Shown: positions 1 through 6,113, numbered from the stretch's first letter. The stretch: DNA of 7,376 nt from Psychrobacter sp. (GCA_029256865.1 JARIEH010000008.1:1-7376); one strand, 5' to 3'. Made by a program: numbers and translations. Notes: generated from the sequence alone by a model not told the origin.

Positions 1-601
1 TGAGGGATTATTATATAGTCTATTAGACAGTGATAACGCCACGGCTAAGTTGTTATTAGAGAAAGCGAACTTCTATATTGTGCCAAATATGAACCCTGAC
101 GGCAGTGTGCGCGGACATCTGCGTACGAACGCTGTAGGGACTAACCTAAACCGCGAATGGTTAAATCCAAGCTTAGAGAAAAGCCCTGAAGTATTTCATG
201 TGATTAATAAAATGGAAGAGATGGGCGTTGACCTGTTTTATGATGTGCACGGTGATGAAGCGCTGCCTTATGTATTCCTTGCTGGCTCTCAAGGGACGCC
301 CAGTTATAACGACCGTCTTGCAAGTCTACGCGATAGATTTTCAGAAGTGTTGAAGCTCGCCAGTGCTGATTTTCAGTCTGAATTTGGTTATGATATTGAT
401 GCACCGGGTAAAGCGAACATGACGGTCGCCACTAACTGGGTGGCGGAACGTTTTGATTGTCTTGCCAATACTTTGGAGATGCCGTTTAAAGACAACGACA
501 ACCTGCGTGACGCAGATACGGGTTGGTCACCAGAGCGTTCAGTCAAGCTAGGGGAAGCCTCGCTGATTGCGATGTTGGCGGTGGTGGATGATTTGCGTTA
601 A
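1..601 (+). CDS. M14-family zinc carboxypeptidase, C-terminal part (5' end outside window)
   Basis: This is the C-terminal 199 residues of a metallocarboxypeptidase, read in the frame beginning at base 2; the frame is open to the window edge, so the gene starts upstream. Visible M14 landmarks, numbered within the fragment, are NPDG (31-34), the substrate-binding Asn-Arg pair in NLNREW (N50, R51), the third zinc ligand in VHGDE (H83) and the catalytic Glu in LEMPFKD (E159). The first zinc motif (HxxE, usually in an HPGE context) should lie just upstream and is not visible. The wording around NPDG and NREW resembles the bacterial cytosolic (Nna1/AGBL-like) M14 subgroup rather than secreted carboxypeptidases. 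By family knowledge it would remove C-terminal residues from peptides; the substrate is unknown. A terminator follows and a 350-bp gap separates it from the catabolic genes, so it is probably an independent unit. An internal TTG at 50 is not a credible start because conserved sequence continues upstream of it. Confidence 0.88.
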   Translation, partial: EGLLYSLLDSDNATAKLLLEKANFYIVPNMNPDGSVRGHLRTNAVGTNLNREWLNPSLEKSPEVFHVINKMEEMGVDLFYDVHGDEALPYVFLAGSQGTPSYNDRLASLRDRFSEVLKLASADFQSEFGYDIDAPGKANMTVATNWVAERFDCLANTLEMPFKDNDNLRDADTGWSPERSVKLGEASLIAMLAVVDDLR

Positions 602-646
602 CTAATTATTTGGCGTTAATTGATAGACAGATAATAATACTAAAGA

Positions 647-676
647 AGTTACTGGATTAATCTGGTAACTTTTTTT
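647..676 (+). terminator. Intrinsic terminator of the carboxypeptidase gene
   Basis: AGTTAC (647-652) pairs perfectly with GTAACT (665-670). The stem continues inward through two G-T wobbles and then G-C and A-T pairs, leaving a small AT loop. A run of seven T follows (670-676). The A-rich bases just before the stem can also pair with the T run. It sits 45 bp after the stop codon at 599-601, a standard position for a Rho-independent terminator, and marks the boundary between the carboxypeptidase unit and the catabolic block. Confidence 0.85.
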
Positions 677-711
677 ATTGCTTCTATGTATATTTAACAA
701 AACTACCTATT

Positions 712-724
712 AACACTAAGTGTT
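712..724. repeat. 13-base inverted repeat, function unknown
   Basis: AACACT and AGTGTT are perfect inverted 6-base arms around a single central A. The repeat lies 36 bases after the terminator and about 230 bases before fahA. It could be a distal operator or activator site, but it is short, has no recognised consensus and could be chance. Confidence 0.3.
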
Positions 725-865
725 GTCAACCCGAAAATCGATATAGTCTAGTAATAGTTATCCATTTCACTTAGTAGCAGCTATACAAGTTAAGGTCAAG
801 ATGCTTCGACGCTATTAGACTTCTTACTTGCTCATAAAATATAGAAACTACTTGCAATATGAACA

Positions 866-880
866 AATGTAAATTACATT
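866..880. promoter_or_regulatory. Candidate operator: 15-base palindrome upstream of fahA
   Basis: AATGTAA-A-TTACATT is a perfect inverted repeat with 7-base arms and one central base. The inner GT...AC arrangement fits the loose consensus of GntR-family operators, although other dimeric regulators such as MarR or TetR types could also use it. It lies 34 bases upstream of the extended -10 candidate, where a bound regulator would affect transcription of fahA. The regulator gene is not in this window. The site is seen directly; its role is inferred. Confidence 0.45.
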
Positions 881-902
881 ATAAGAAATGCGTTATCTTA
901 TA
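880..902. repeat. Spaced inverted repeat next to the palindrome
   Basis: TATAAGA (880-886) and TCTTATA (896-902) are perfect inverted 7-base arms separated by 9 bases, giving centres about one helical turn apart on DNA. The repeat abuts the palindrome at 866-880 and ends 12 bases before the extended -10 candidate, so it overlaps the expected -35 zone. It is a second possible regulator site; AT-rich composition makes chance occurrence possible. Confidence 0.35.
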
Positions 903-913
903 CGTAAATTCAC

Positions 914-922
914 TGGTATAAA
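914..922 (+). promoter_or_regulatory. Probable extended -10 promoter for fahA
   Basis: TGGTATAAA contains the TG-N extension followed by TATAAA, five of six matches to the sigma-70 -10 hexamer. No good -35 hexamer is placed at 17 bases, which is common for extended -10 promoters and for promoters needing an activator. Transcription would start near 929-930, leaving a leader of about 22 bases that includes the ribosome binding site. A weaker alternative is TTGCAA (852-857) with TACATT (875-880) at 17-base spacing; that -10 would overlap the palindrome. Confidence 0.45.
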
Positions 923-951
923 TAAACTAAACTGACCGCAAGGAGCCATCT

Positions 952-2244
952 ATGTCAATGATTGACAAAAATCTCACATCATTTATCGATATCGCTAGCG
1001 ATTCTGACTTTTCTATTCATAACCTACCTTATGGTATCTTTAGCGACACTGCTGAGGGCACGCGCCGAGCTGGTGTTGCCATTGGTGATCAAGTTTTAGA
1101 TCTCTCTGTGCTTGAGGAAAAAGGATTGCTAAAGCTTGAGGGTGGCACTTACTTTGATCAGCCAACCTTAAATGCTTTTATCGAATCTGGTCGAGATAAC
1201 TGGACTCAGGCACGTAGCACCATTCAAACATTGTTGTCTGCTGATAACGAAGACTTGCGTGATAATCAAGATCTACAAAGCGCGGCATTTTTTAAGCAAT
1301 CAGATGTCACCATGCATCTGCCGGTTCATGTACCAGGTTATACGGATTTTTACTCATCTAAAGAGCATGCCACTAACGTCGGTACTATGTTCCGTGATCC
1401 GAATAATGCGTTATTGCCTAATTGGACTGAGATGCCAGTTGGTTATAACGGCCGTGCGAGTACAGTGTTTGTCAGTGGTTCAACGGATATCGTACGCCCC
1501 TCTGGTCAGCTCAAGCCGAATGATAGCGAGCGACCTGTTTTCTCAGCTTGTAAGCGCCTTGATTTTGAGCTTGAGATGGCTTTTATTGTTGGTCAACCTA
1601 ACAAGATCGGTGAACCTATTGCTATTGAAAAGGCGTGGGATCATATCTTTGGTATGGTGCTATTTAATGATTGGTCCGCCCGTGATATCCAAAGATGGGA
1701 ATATGTACCACTAGGCCCTTTTAACGCAAAAACCTTCGCCTCTGAGATTTCTCCTTGGATTGTGACTATGGATGCGCTCGCACCTTTTAAGACCGAGCTG
1801 CCAACTCAAGAGCCACAACCTCTGGCTTATCTGTGTGAGAAAAAACCTGACAGTAGTTACGATATTAATCTGTCAGTAGAGATACTTCCTGAAAATGCTG
1901 AGAGCGCCACTGTCGTTGGTGAAACCAACTTTAAATATATGTACTGGTCGATGGCACAGCAGTTGACGCATCACACCATCTCTGGCTGTAAAGTAGAGGT
2001 CGGCGACATGATGGGTTCAGGTACTATCTCAGGACCGACGCCAGAATCTTATGGCTCCATGCTTGAGATTGCTTGGAATGCTACCAAACCTGTAACGCTG
2101 AAAGGCGGTGAGACCCGTACCTTTATTGAAGATGGCGACACAGTGATTATGAAAGGCTACAGCGAAAAAGACGGCATTCGTGTCGGCTTTGGTGAAGTGC
2201 GCGGTAAAGTATTGCCTGCGCTAGACTTTAATTTTGATGAGTAA
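952..2244 (+). CDS. fahA: Fumarylacetoacetase (fumarylacetoacetate hydrolase)
   Basis: This 430-residue protein is a full-length fumarylacetoacetase of the same type as the animal enzyme (about 420 residues), not one of the short FAH-superfamily hydrolases. By family knowledge it cleaves the C-C bond of 4-fumarylacetoacetate to fumarate and acetoacetate, the last step of homogentisate/tyrosine breakdown, in the cytoplasm. The N-terminal domain opens with SDFSIHNLPYGIF (17-30 region), close to the mammalian enzyme. Catalytic-domain landmarks by analogy with mouse FAH are metal ligands D132 (YTDFYSS), E206 and E208 (FELEMAF) and D240 (NDWSARD); catalytic H139 (KEHATNVG) and E372 (MLEIAW); and substrate-site K260 and T358. 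All key residues are present. The start is set by AAGGAG at 940-945, six bases before the ATG; a second in-frame ATG at 958 is less well spaced. It is the first gene of the block and is followed by a strong hairpin. Confidence 0.95.
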   Translation: MSMIDKNLTSFIDIASDSDFSIHNLPYGIFSDTAEGTRRAGVAIGDQVLDLSVLEEKGLLKLEGGTYFDQPTLNAFIESGRDNWTQARSTIQTLLSADNEDLRDNQDLQSAAFFKQSDVTMHLPVHVPGYTDFYSSKEHATNVGTMFRDPNNALLPNWTEMPVGYNGRASTVFVSGSTDIVRPSGQLKPNDSERPVFSACKRLDFELEMAFIVGQPNKIGEPIAIEKAWDHIFGMVLFNDWSARDIQRWEYVPLGPFNAKTFASEISPWIVTMDALAPFKTELPTQEPQPLAYLCEKKPDSSYDINLSVEILPENAESATVVGETNFKYMYWSMAQQLTHHTISGCKVEVGDMMGSGTISGPTPESYGSMLEIAWNATKPVTLKGGETRTFIEDGDTVIMKGYSEKDGIRVGFGEVRGKVLPALDFNFDE

Positions 2245-2311
2245 TTTATACAAACAGGCGTAAAATAATTGGTTATGTTTATTAATCAATATGATGGATT
2301 TAAGTTGCAAG

Positions 2312-2343
2312 GCTAGGCTAATGATGTCAATCATTAGCCTAGC
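2312..2343 (+). promoter_or_regulatory. Strong intercistronic hairpin between fahA and the VOC gene
   Basis: A perfect 14-base inverted repeat (arms 2312-2325 and 2330-2343, left arm GCTAGGCTAATGAT) encloses a four-base loop GTCA. No T run follows on the + strand, so it is not a classical intrinsic terminator. In RNA it would be very stable and sits 67 bases after the fahA stop and 55 bases before the VOC start. Likely roles are a 3'-end block protecting fahA mRNA, a processing site, or partial attenuation giving unequal expression of the two genes. A protein-binding site on DNA is also possible. Confidence 0.7.
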
Positions 2344-2398
2344 AGTCGACCGTATTGACACAGCCTTAAGTTTTACGTCTTATCAAAAGGATATTGAT

Positions 2399-2974
2399 AT
2401 GAGCTTTAAAATAGAAAAAATTCACCACGTCGCCTACCGCTGCAAAGATGCCAAAGAAACGGTTGAATGGTATAAAAAACATCTAAACATGGATTTTGTT
2501 TTGGCTTTTGCCGAAGACCATGTACCTTCTACTCATGCCTTTGACCCGTATATGCATATCTTTTTGGATGCGGGTAACGGTAATGTATTGGCATTTTTTG
2601 AAGTACCCAATCAGCCTGAGATGGGATTTGATCCTAATACTCCAAATTGGGTGCAGCATTTGGCGCTCAAAGTAAAAGACCGTGACGCATTAATGGCCGC
2701 CAAAGAACAGCTAGAATCTGCTGGTATTGATATTGTCGGTGTTACCAACCACGGCATCTTCCATTCTATTTATTTCTTCGATCCTAATGGTCACCGCTTA
2801 GAGTTGACCTACGATGACTCTGCTTCAGAAGCCAAAATCTCTATGATTACCGAGGAGATGAAGCAAGAAATGCTTGATGAATGGTCACGTACCAAGCGTG
2901 CTCCCTCACACACGCAGTTTTTGCATGCAGAAGAGCTTGAAGAGGCTAAGAAACAAGTACCTTTGGGCGAATAA
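2399..2974 (+). CDS. VOC-superfamily protein with extradiol dioxygenase signature
   Basis: This 191-residue protein has two beta-alpha-beta3 VOC modules (about 5-72 and 83-140) and a helical, charged C-terminal tail (about 145-188). Likely metal ligands are H10 (IHHVAY), H87 (VQHLAL) and E135 (HRLELTY), the 2-His-1-Glu arrangement of type I extradiol dioxygenases. E68 in the first module could instead complete a glyoxalase-like site. Residues 116-135 fit the PROSITE extradiol signature as I remember it: T-x-H118, five residues, I-Y125, two residues, D-P-x-G131, three residues, E135. The start at 2399 is chosen because AAAGGA (2386-2391) precedes it by seven bases and the VOC fold begins at once; the frame is open upstream to an ATG at 2291 but that stretch contains the hairpin. 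Lying between fahA and an aromatic hydroxylase gene, it may open the ring; lyase, isomerase or glyoxalase roles remain possible. Confidence 0.85.
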   Translation: MSFKIEKIHHVAYRCKDAKETVEWYKKHLNMDFVLAFAEDHVPSTHAFDPYMHIFLDAGNGNVLAFFEVPNQPEMGFDPNTPNWVQHLALKVKDRDALMAAKEQLESAGIDIVGVTNHGIFHSIYFFDPNGHRLELTYDDSASEAKISMITEEMKQEMLDEWSRTKRAPSHTQFLHAEELEEAKKQVPLGE

Positions 2975-2985
2975 GTCCAATAAGT

Positions 2986-3007
2986 TGCACTATGAGTTAG
3001 TAGTGCA
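2986..3007 (+). promoter_or_regulatory. Intercistronic hairpin between the VOC and monooxygenase genes
   Basis: TGCACTA (2986-2992) and TAGTGCA (3001-3007) are perfect inverted 7-base arms around an 8-base loop. It begins 12 bases after the VOC stop codon. There is no T run after it, so full termination is unlikely. It resembles the hairpin after fahA in placement though not in sequence, and may have a similar mRNA-stability or processing role. Confidence 0.4.
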
Positions 3008-3063
3008 TCTGGTTAATAGTACAGATCGTAATGTTATCTCAAAGACTTGCGCAGCCGTTTAAA

Positions 3064-3068
3064 AAGGA
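3064..3068 (+). promoter_or_regulatory. Ribosome binding site that decides the monooxygenase start
   Basis: AAGGA lies eight bases before the ATG at 3077. The frame is open further upstream to a TTG at 3047, but no ribosome binding site precedes that codon at a sensible distance, so the ATG is preferred. Confidence 0.7.
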
Positions 3069-3076
3069 CTTTAAAC

Positions 3077-4804
3077 ATGCATTTTCCATCACAGTCGCCT
3101 AGACAGTCGTTGTATTTTGACTATCAGGTCTATCCCTATTTTCACAGTCAACAGGATACTCAATCTGATGACCAGACCGTTACCATCGTTGGTGGGGGTC
3201 TTATAGGCATGACTACAGCGATTATACTGGCAAAGTACGGTGTGAAAGTCATCTTGATTACCGATGAGCAGCAACTGGCTGAAGGTAGCCGCGCGCTAGT
3301 TTATACCAAGCGTAGTCTAGAGGTTCTTAATGCGGCAGGCGCAGCTGATGCCGTCATGCAAAAAGCACTGCCTTGGACCCATGGCAATTCAATATACAAA
3401 GGTCAAACCGTCTTTCGTATGGCGCATGCTGTCGATGAAAATGATCAATTCCCGCCCTTAAATAATTTGCAGCAAAACTATCTAGAAGGCTACCTTTTAG
3501 AGCAGATCGACCAGCTTGATAATATTGAGGTTAGGTGGGGCAACAAGCTCGTTGATATTGCTGATGAAGAAAACAACGTCACTCTGACCCTGCAAACACC
3601 AGAAGGCGAATATAGACATACCTCAGATTGGTTAGTGGCCGCTGATGGTGGTCGCTCTTTTATCCGCTCTCATTTAAATCTAAAAATGGAAGGTGACAGT
3701 TACGAAGGTAGGTTTGTCATTGCTGATATTCGTATCAAGCTTGACTATCCGACCGAGCGACTCGCCTTTTTCTCCCCCGATTGGAACCCAAACAATACCA
3801 TTTTAATGCACCGTGAGCCTGATGATATCTGGCGCTTTGACTATCAGCTCGATCCTGATATTAGCCCTGAAGAAGCCCTGAAACCTGAGAACCTCAAAAA
3901 AGCGGTTGCCGATCAACTCAAAATGATTGGCAAAGGTCACTTAGAGTGGGAGCTAGATTGGAGTACCGTATATTCAGCACGAGCATTGACCCTACCTGAT
4001 TTCGTACATAATCGCATTATATTTGTCGGCGATGCTGCTCATTTGTTACCGATATTTGGCGTGCGTGGAGCCAATACAGGCTTTCAAGATGCTTTGGATC
4101 TGAGCTGGAAACTGGCAGGTGTCGTCAAAGCTTGGGGCAATCAAGACTTATTACACAGCTATAGTGCAGATAGGGTACAAGCAGCTAGAGAGATCTGCGC
4201 TGAAGCGGGAAAATCGACACGCTTTATGTCGCCGCCTACCCATGGCTATCAGATTTTGCGTGATGCGGTATTGTCATTATCACTGCACCATGATTTTGTG
4301 CGTCCACTATATCACTGGCGTACGTCCAGACCTCATGCCTATCACTTATCGCCGCTGAACAGTCAAGGTGATGATAACGCTTCTATGAACGCTTTAACGG
4401 CCAATGGTGAGCTGTTTCCGAATTTAAAAACCACTAATAGCACCTATTTATACGATACGCTTGATGGCGGGTTTTCTGCGATAGTATTTACCAATGCCGT
4501 TATTAGGAGTCATTTGAAACAAGAAATTGATAACTTAAAAGAGCAGGGCATTCCCATAAAAATCATTGCTCTCTCGACTACACAGCCACAGATTCAAGGT
4601 GCTGATGTCAGTTATCAGATAGATGAGCAAATACAAACTGAGAGATATTTTGCCCAAGAGGGCAGCGTTTACTTTATACGTCCAGATCACCATATTGCTG
4701 GGCGCTGGTTAAACTATGATGACAATATCACTGCCATTACGGCAACCTTAGCGCCTGTTTTACGCAAACATAGTCCGATTGAATACAGCGAACAAGGAGG
4801 TTGA
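3077..4804 (+). CDS. FAD-dependent aromatic monooxygenase (PHBH/MhpA class)
   Basis: This 575-residue protein is a class A flavoprotein hydroxylase; by family knowledge it uses NAD(P)H and O2 to add a hydroxyl to an aromatic ring in the cytoplasm. In order it shows a short N-terminal lead (1-34), the FAD-binding Rossmann motif VGGGLIG (G39, G41, G44), the DG motif in VAADGGRS (D190, G191), the GD motif VGDAAH (G318-H322) that contacts FAD ribityl, followed by VRGANTGFQDA, and a C-terminal thioredoxin-like domain (about 440-565) ending in YFIRPDHHIAGRW. This layout and length match MhpA-type 3-hydroxyphenylpropionate hydroxylases (about 550 residues). The GSRALVYTKR segment (70-79) and Tyr-rich lead resemble a subfamily I remember as commonly paired with DUF2783 genes. 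The substrate is unknown. With FahA in the block, a phenolic acid converted to homogentisate or a similar para-diol is plausible. The stop codon is one base before the next ATG, so the two genes are translationally linked. Confidence 0.92.
   Translation: MHFPSQSPRQSLYFDYQVYPYFHSQQDTQSDDQTVTIVGGGLIGMTTAIILAKYGVKVILITDEQQLAEGSRALVYTKRSLEVLNAAGAADAVMQKALPWTHGNSIYKGQTVFRMAHAVDENDQFPPLNNLQQNYLEGYLLEQIDQLDNIEVRWGNKLVDIADEENNVTLTLQTPEGEYRHTSDWLVAADGGRSFIRSHLNLKMEGDSYEGRFVIADIRIKLDYPTERLAFFSPDWNPNNTILMHREPDDIWRFDYQLDPDISPEEALKPENLKKAVADQLKMIGKGHLEWELDWSTVYSARALTLPDFVHNRIIFVGDAAHLLPIFGVRGANTGFQDALDLSWKLAGVVKAWGNQDLLHSYSADRVQAAREICAEAGKSTRFMSPPTHGYQILRDAVLSLSLHHDFVRPLYHWRTSRPHAYHLSPLNSQGDDNASMNALTANGELFPNLKTTNSTYLYDTLDGGFSAIVFTNAVIRSHLKQEIDNLKEQGIPIKIIALSTTQPQIQGADVSYQIDEQIQTERYFAQEGSVYFIRPDHHIAGRWLNYDDNITAITATLAPVLRKHSPIEYSEQGG
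4794..4800 (+). promoter_or_regulatory. Strong ribosome binding site inside the end of the monooxygenase gene
   Basis: AAGGAGG, a full match to the anti-Shine-Dalgarno core, encodes part of the last residues (QGG) of the monooxygenase and sits five bases before the ATG at 4806. It fixes the start of the small gene, rejects the earlier in-frame ATG at 4779, and indicates coupled, strong translation. Confidence 0.85.
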
Positions 4805-4805
4805 T

Positions 4806-4991
4806 ATGAGTGATTTCGCCATTGAAAACCTAGAGGAAGTTTATGACTCACTAGCAAATGCGATCGATTCAATGCCTGAGAATAAGCGAGAGCTTTTTTT
4901 GGTAAAACTGGCTTTATTAAATGCTAATGCCTTAAATAACAAAGAAGATTTTATTGTAATGATCAATCAAGCATTAGTGTTTGAGGATTAA
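4806..4991 (+). CDS. Small DUF2783-type protein
   Basis: This 61-residue acidic protein has no signal peptide, membrane segment or cysteine. It is predicted by eye to be mostly helical, with a pattern LEEVYDSLANAI (9-20), a central Leu/Ala-rich helix containing LLNANALNN (37-45) and a final helix to residue 59. The pattern of a Tyr-x-x-Leu helix followed by an L-x-N/A-N segment resembles DUF2783, a family of about 60-70 residues of unknown function that I remember sitting beside FAD-dependent aromatic monooxygenases. Its start lies one base after the monooxygenase stop and is served by AAGGAGG within that gene. Tight linkage suggests that it partners, stabilises or regulates the monooxygenase, but this is inference; a redox role is unlikely because it lacks Cys and obvious cofactor motifs. 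Family assignment is moderately sure, function unknown. Confidence 0.8.
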   Translation: MSDFAIENLEEVYDSLANAIDSMPENKRELFLVKLALLNANALNNKEDFIVMINQALVFED

Positions 4992-5042
4992 GTTTATACC
5001 TGCTTTATCACCACTAAAACTTAACCATTAAGAAGGGACTCT

Positions 5043-6113
5043 ATGATGAAGACCAAATTATCTACTGGAATAGCGCTAGCCACTGTCATGACTGTATCTG
5101 GACTGGGGCTGTCTGCTTGCTCTAATAATGAGCAAGCGGCATCAGCTGATGGTGTCTCAGACGAAGTGACAACGCTTCGATTCTCACATTTTATGACGGC
5201 CACTGACAATATAAATACTGAAGGCTTTGAGCCTTGGGCGCGAAAAATTGAAGAAGACTCAAATGGTCGCATTAAGGTTGAGATTTATCCTTCTGCGACC
5301 TTGAGTAAACCAGGCGCCACTTATGACGCTGCTGCCAAAGGGACGGTGGACATTGGTATGCAAGTTCAAGGCTATACTGCTGGGCGTTTTCCTTTAACTC
5401 AAGTAGTAGAGCTGCCAGGTATATCCAATACGGCAGAACAGCAGACTTGTATCTTGTATGAGCTGTATAACAGTGGTGCCATCTCTAGTGAATATGAAGA
5501 TACTCATCTACTGTCTTTGATGGGCTCAGGACAGGGCGCGCTGCATACTGCTAATAAGCCGATTCGTACACCAGCAGATATGAGAGGTTTGCGTATTCGT
5601 CAGCCCTCAGTGGTTGCAAGCCACGTTATCGATACGATTGGTGCAGCTCCGGTTGGGATGCCTGCCAGTGATACGTATACTTCATTACAACGCGGCGTCA
5701 TTGATGGGCTCGCCTTTACTTGGCAGCCAATTCAAGCATTCCGTCTCGATGAGTTGCTTAATCATCATACCAACATTCCTTTTTACAACTCCACCTTTGT
5801 GGTAACTATGAATAAGGATAAATACAACAGCCTGCCTGACGATCTGAAAAAAGTCATTGATGATAATTCGGGTCTAGTCATGTCCAATCGTATTGCTAAG
5901 ATATTTGATGACAGTAATGAAGCAGCGATGGCTGCCGCACGTGCCAAAGGTGATACGATGATCGATATTCCAGATCCTCTAAATGACCCTGATTGGAAGG
6001 GTCCATTATTAGAGGGTACTCAAAGATATCTTGATGAGCTAGCAAAGCTTGGTTTGGACGGTGAAGCCGTTTATGAGCAAGCCAAAGCAGCCAGCGTCGC
6101 CTGCAAAGTATAA
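5043..6113 (+). CDS. dctP: TRAP transporter substrate-binding lipoprotein (DctP family), copy 1
   Basis: This 356-residue protein is an extracytoplasmic solute receptor of a TRAP transporter; such receptors bind organic acids, usually carboxylates, and deliver them to the DctQ/DctM membrane subunits for sodium-coupled uptake. The N-terminus has basic residues, a hydrophobic stretch (about 8-23) and a lipobox LSAC with C26, so it should be a lipoprotein; the next residue is Ser. The mature domain starts near VTTLRFSHF (42-50). RGLRIRQPS (181-189) holds the family's carboxylate-clamping Arg (probably R186), and YTSLQRGVIDG (212-222) is the classic hinge/receptor motif. Two other cysteines, C136 and C354, are kept in both copies. 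AAGGGA (5033-5038) is 4 bases before the first ATG and 7 before the second (5046), so translation may begin at either Met. The name is family-level; the ligand is unknown, an aromatic acid being plausible from the neighbours. Confidence 0.92.
   Translation: MMKTKLSTGIALATVMTVSGLGLSACSNNEQAASADGVSDEVTTLRFSHFMTATDNINTEGFEPWARKIEEDSNGRIKVEIYPSATLSKPGATYDAAAKGTVDIGMQVQGYTAGRFPLTQVVELPGISNTAEQQTCILYELYNSGAISSEYEDTHLLSLMGSGQGALHTANKPIRTPADMRGLRIRQPSVVASHVIDTIGAAPVGMPASDTYTSLQRGVIDGLAFTWQPIQAFRLDELLNHHTNIPFYNSTFVVTMNKDKYNSLPDDLKKVIDDNSGLVMSNRIAKIFDDSNEAAMAAARAKGDTMIDIPDPLNDPDWKGPLLEGTQRYLDELAKLGLDGEAVYEQAKAASVACKV

Larger units (their letters stand above)
677..951. other. Non-coding control region upstream of fahA
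   Basis: This AT-rich stretch has no convincing coding frame on either strand. It holds a 13-base inverted repeat (712-724), a 15-base inverted repeat (866-880), a spaced inverted repeat (880-902), a likely extended -10 element (914-922) and the fahA ribosome binding site (940-945). No tRNA, repeat element or regulator gene is visible. Control sequences cluster in the last 90 bases, as expected for a regulated catabolic promoter. Confidence 0.6.

Noticed and set aside
1172..1714. Long alternative-frame reading (180 codons) inside fahA on the + strand
   Set aside because: The fahA frame carries all catalytic residues of its family; the overlapping frame has no recognisable domain or ribosome binding site and an implausible composition.
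2268..2290. Weak inverted repeat ATTGGTTA / TAATCAAT after fahA
   Set aside because: Eight AT-rich pairs with one wobble, a seven-base loop and no T run; well within chance for such composition.
2355..2383. Possible promoter: perfect TTGACA (2355-2360), 17-base spacer, TCTTAT (2378-2383)
   Set aside because: The -10 is only four of six, and transcription would begin near 2390, inside the ribosome binding site, leaving about nine leader bases. Not convincing as the VOC promoter, though the -35 match is striking.
2291..2398. In-frame N-terminal extension of the VOC protein from an ATG at 2291
   Set aside because: The added 36 residues have no VOC similarity, the stretch contains the perfect hairpin, and a good ribosome binding site with ideal spacing precedes the ATG at 2399.
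3047..3076. TTG start ten codons upstream of the monooxygenase ATG
   Set aside because: No ribosome binding site precedes it, and AAGGA is well placed for the ATG at 3077.
5021..5272. Open frame of 83 codons on the minus strand across the start of the first TRAP receptor
   Set aside because: It lies opposite a certain gene, lacks a recognisable domain and ribosome binding site, and is explained by the codon pattern of the + strand gene.
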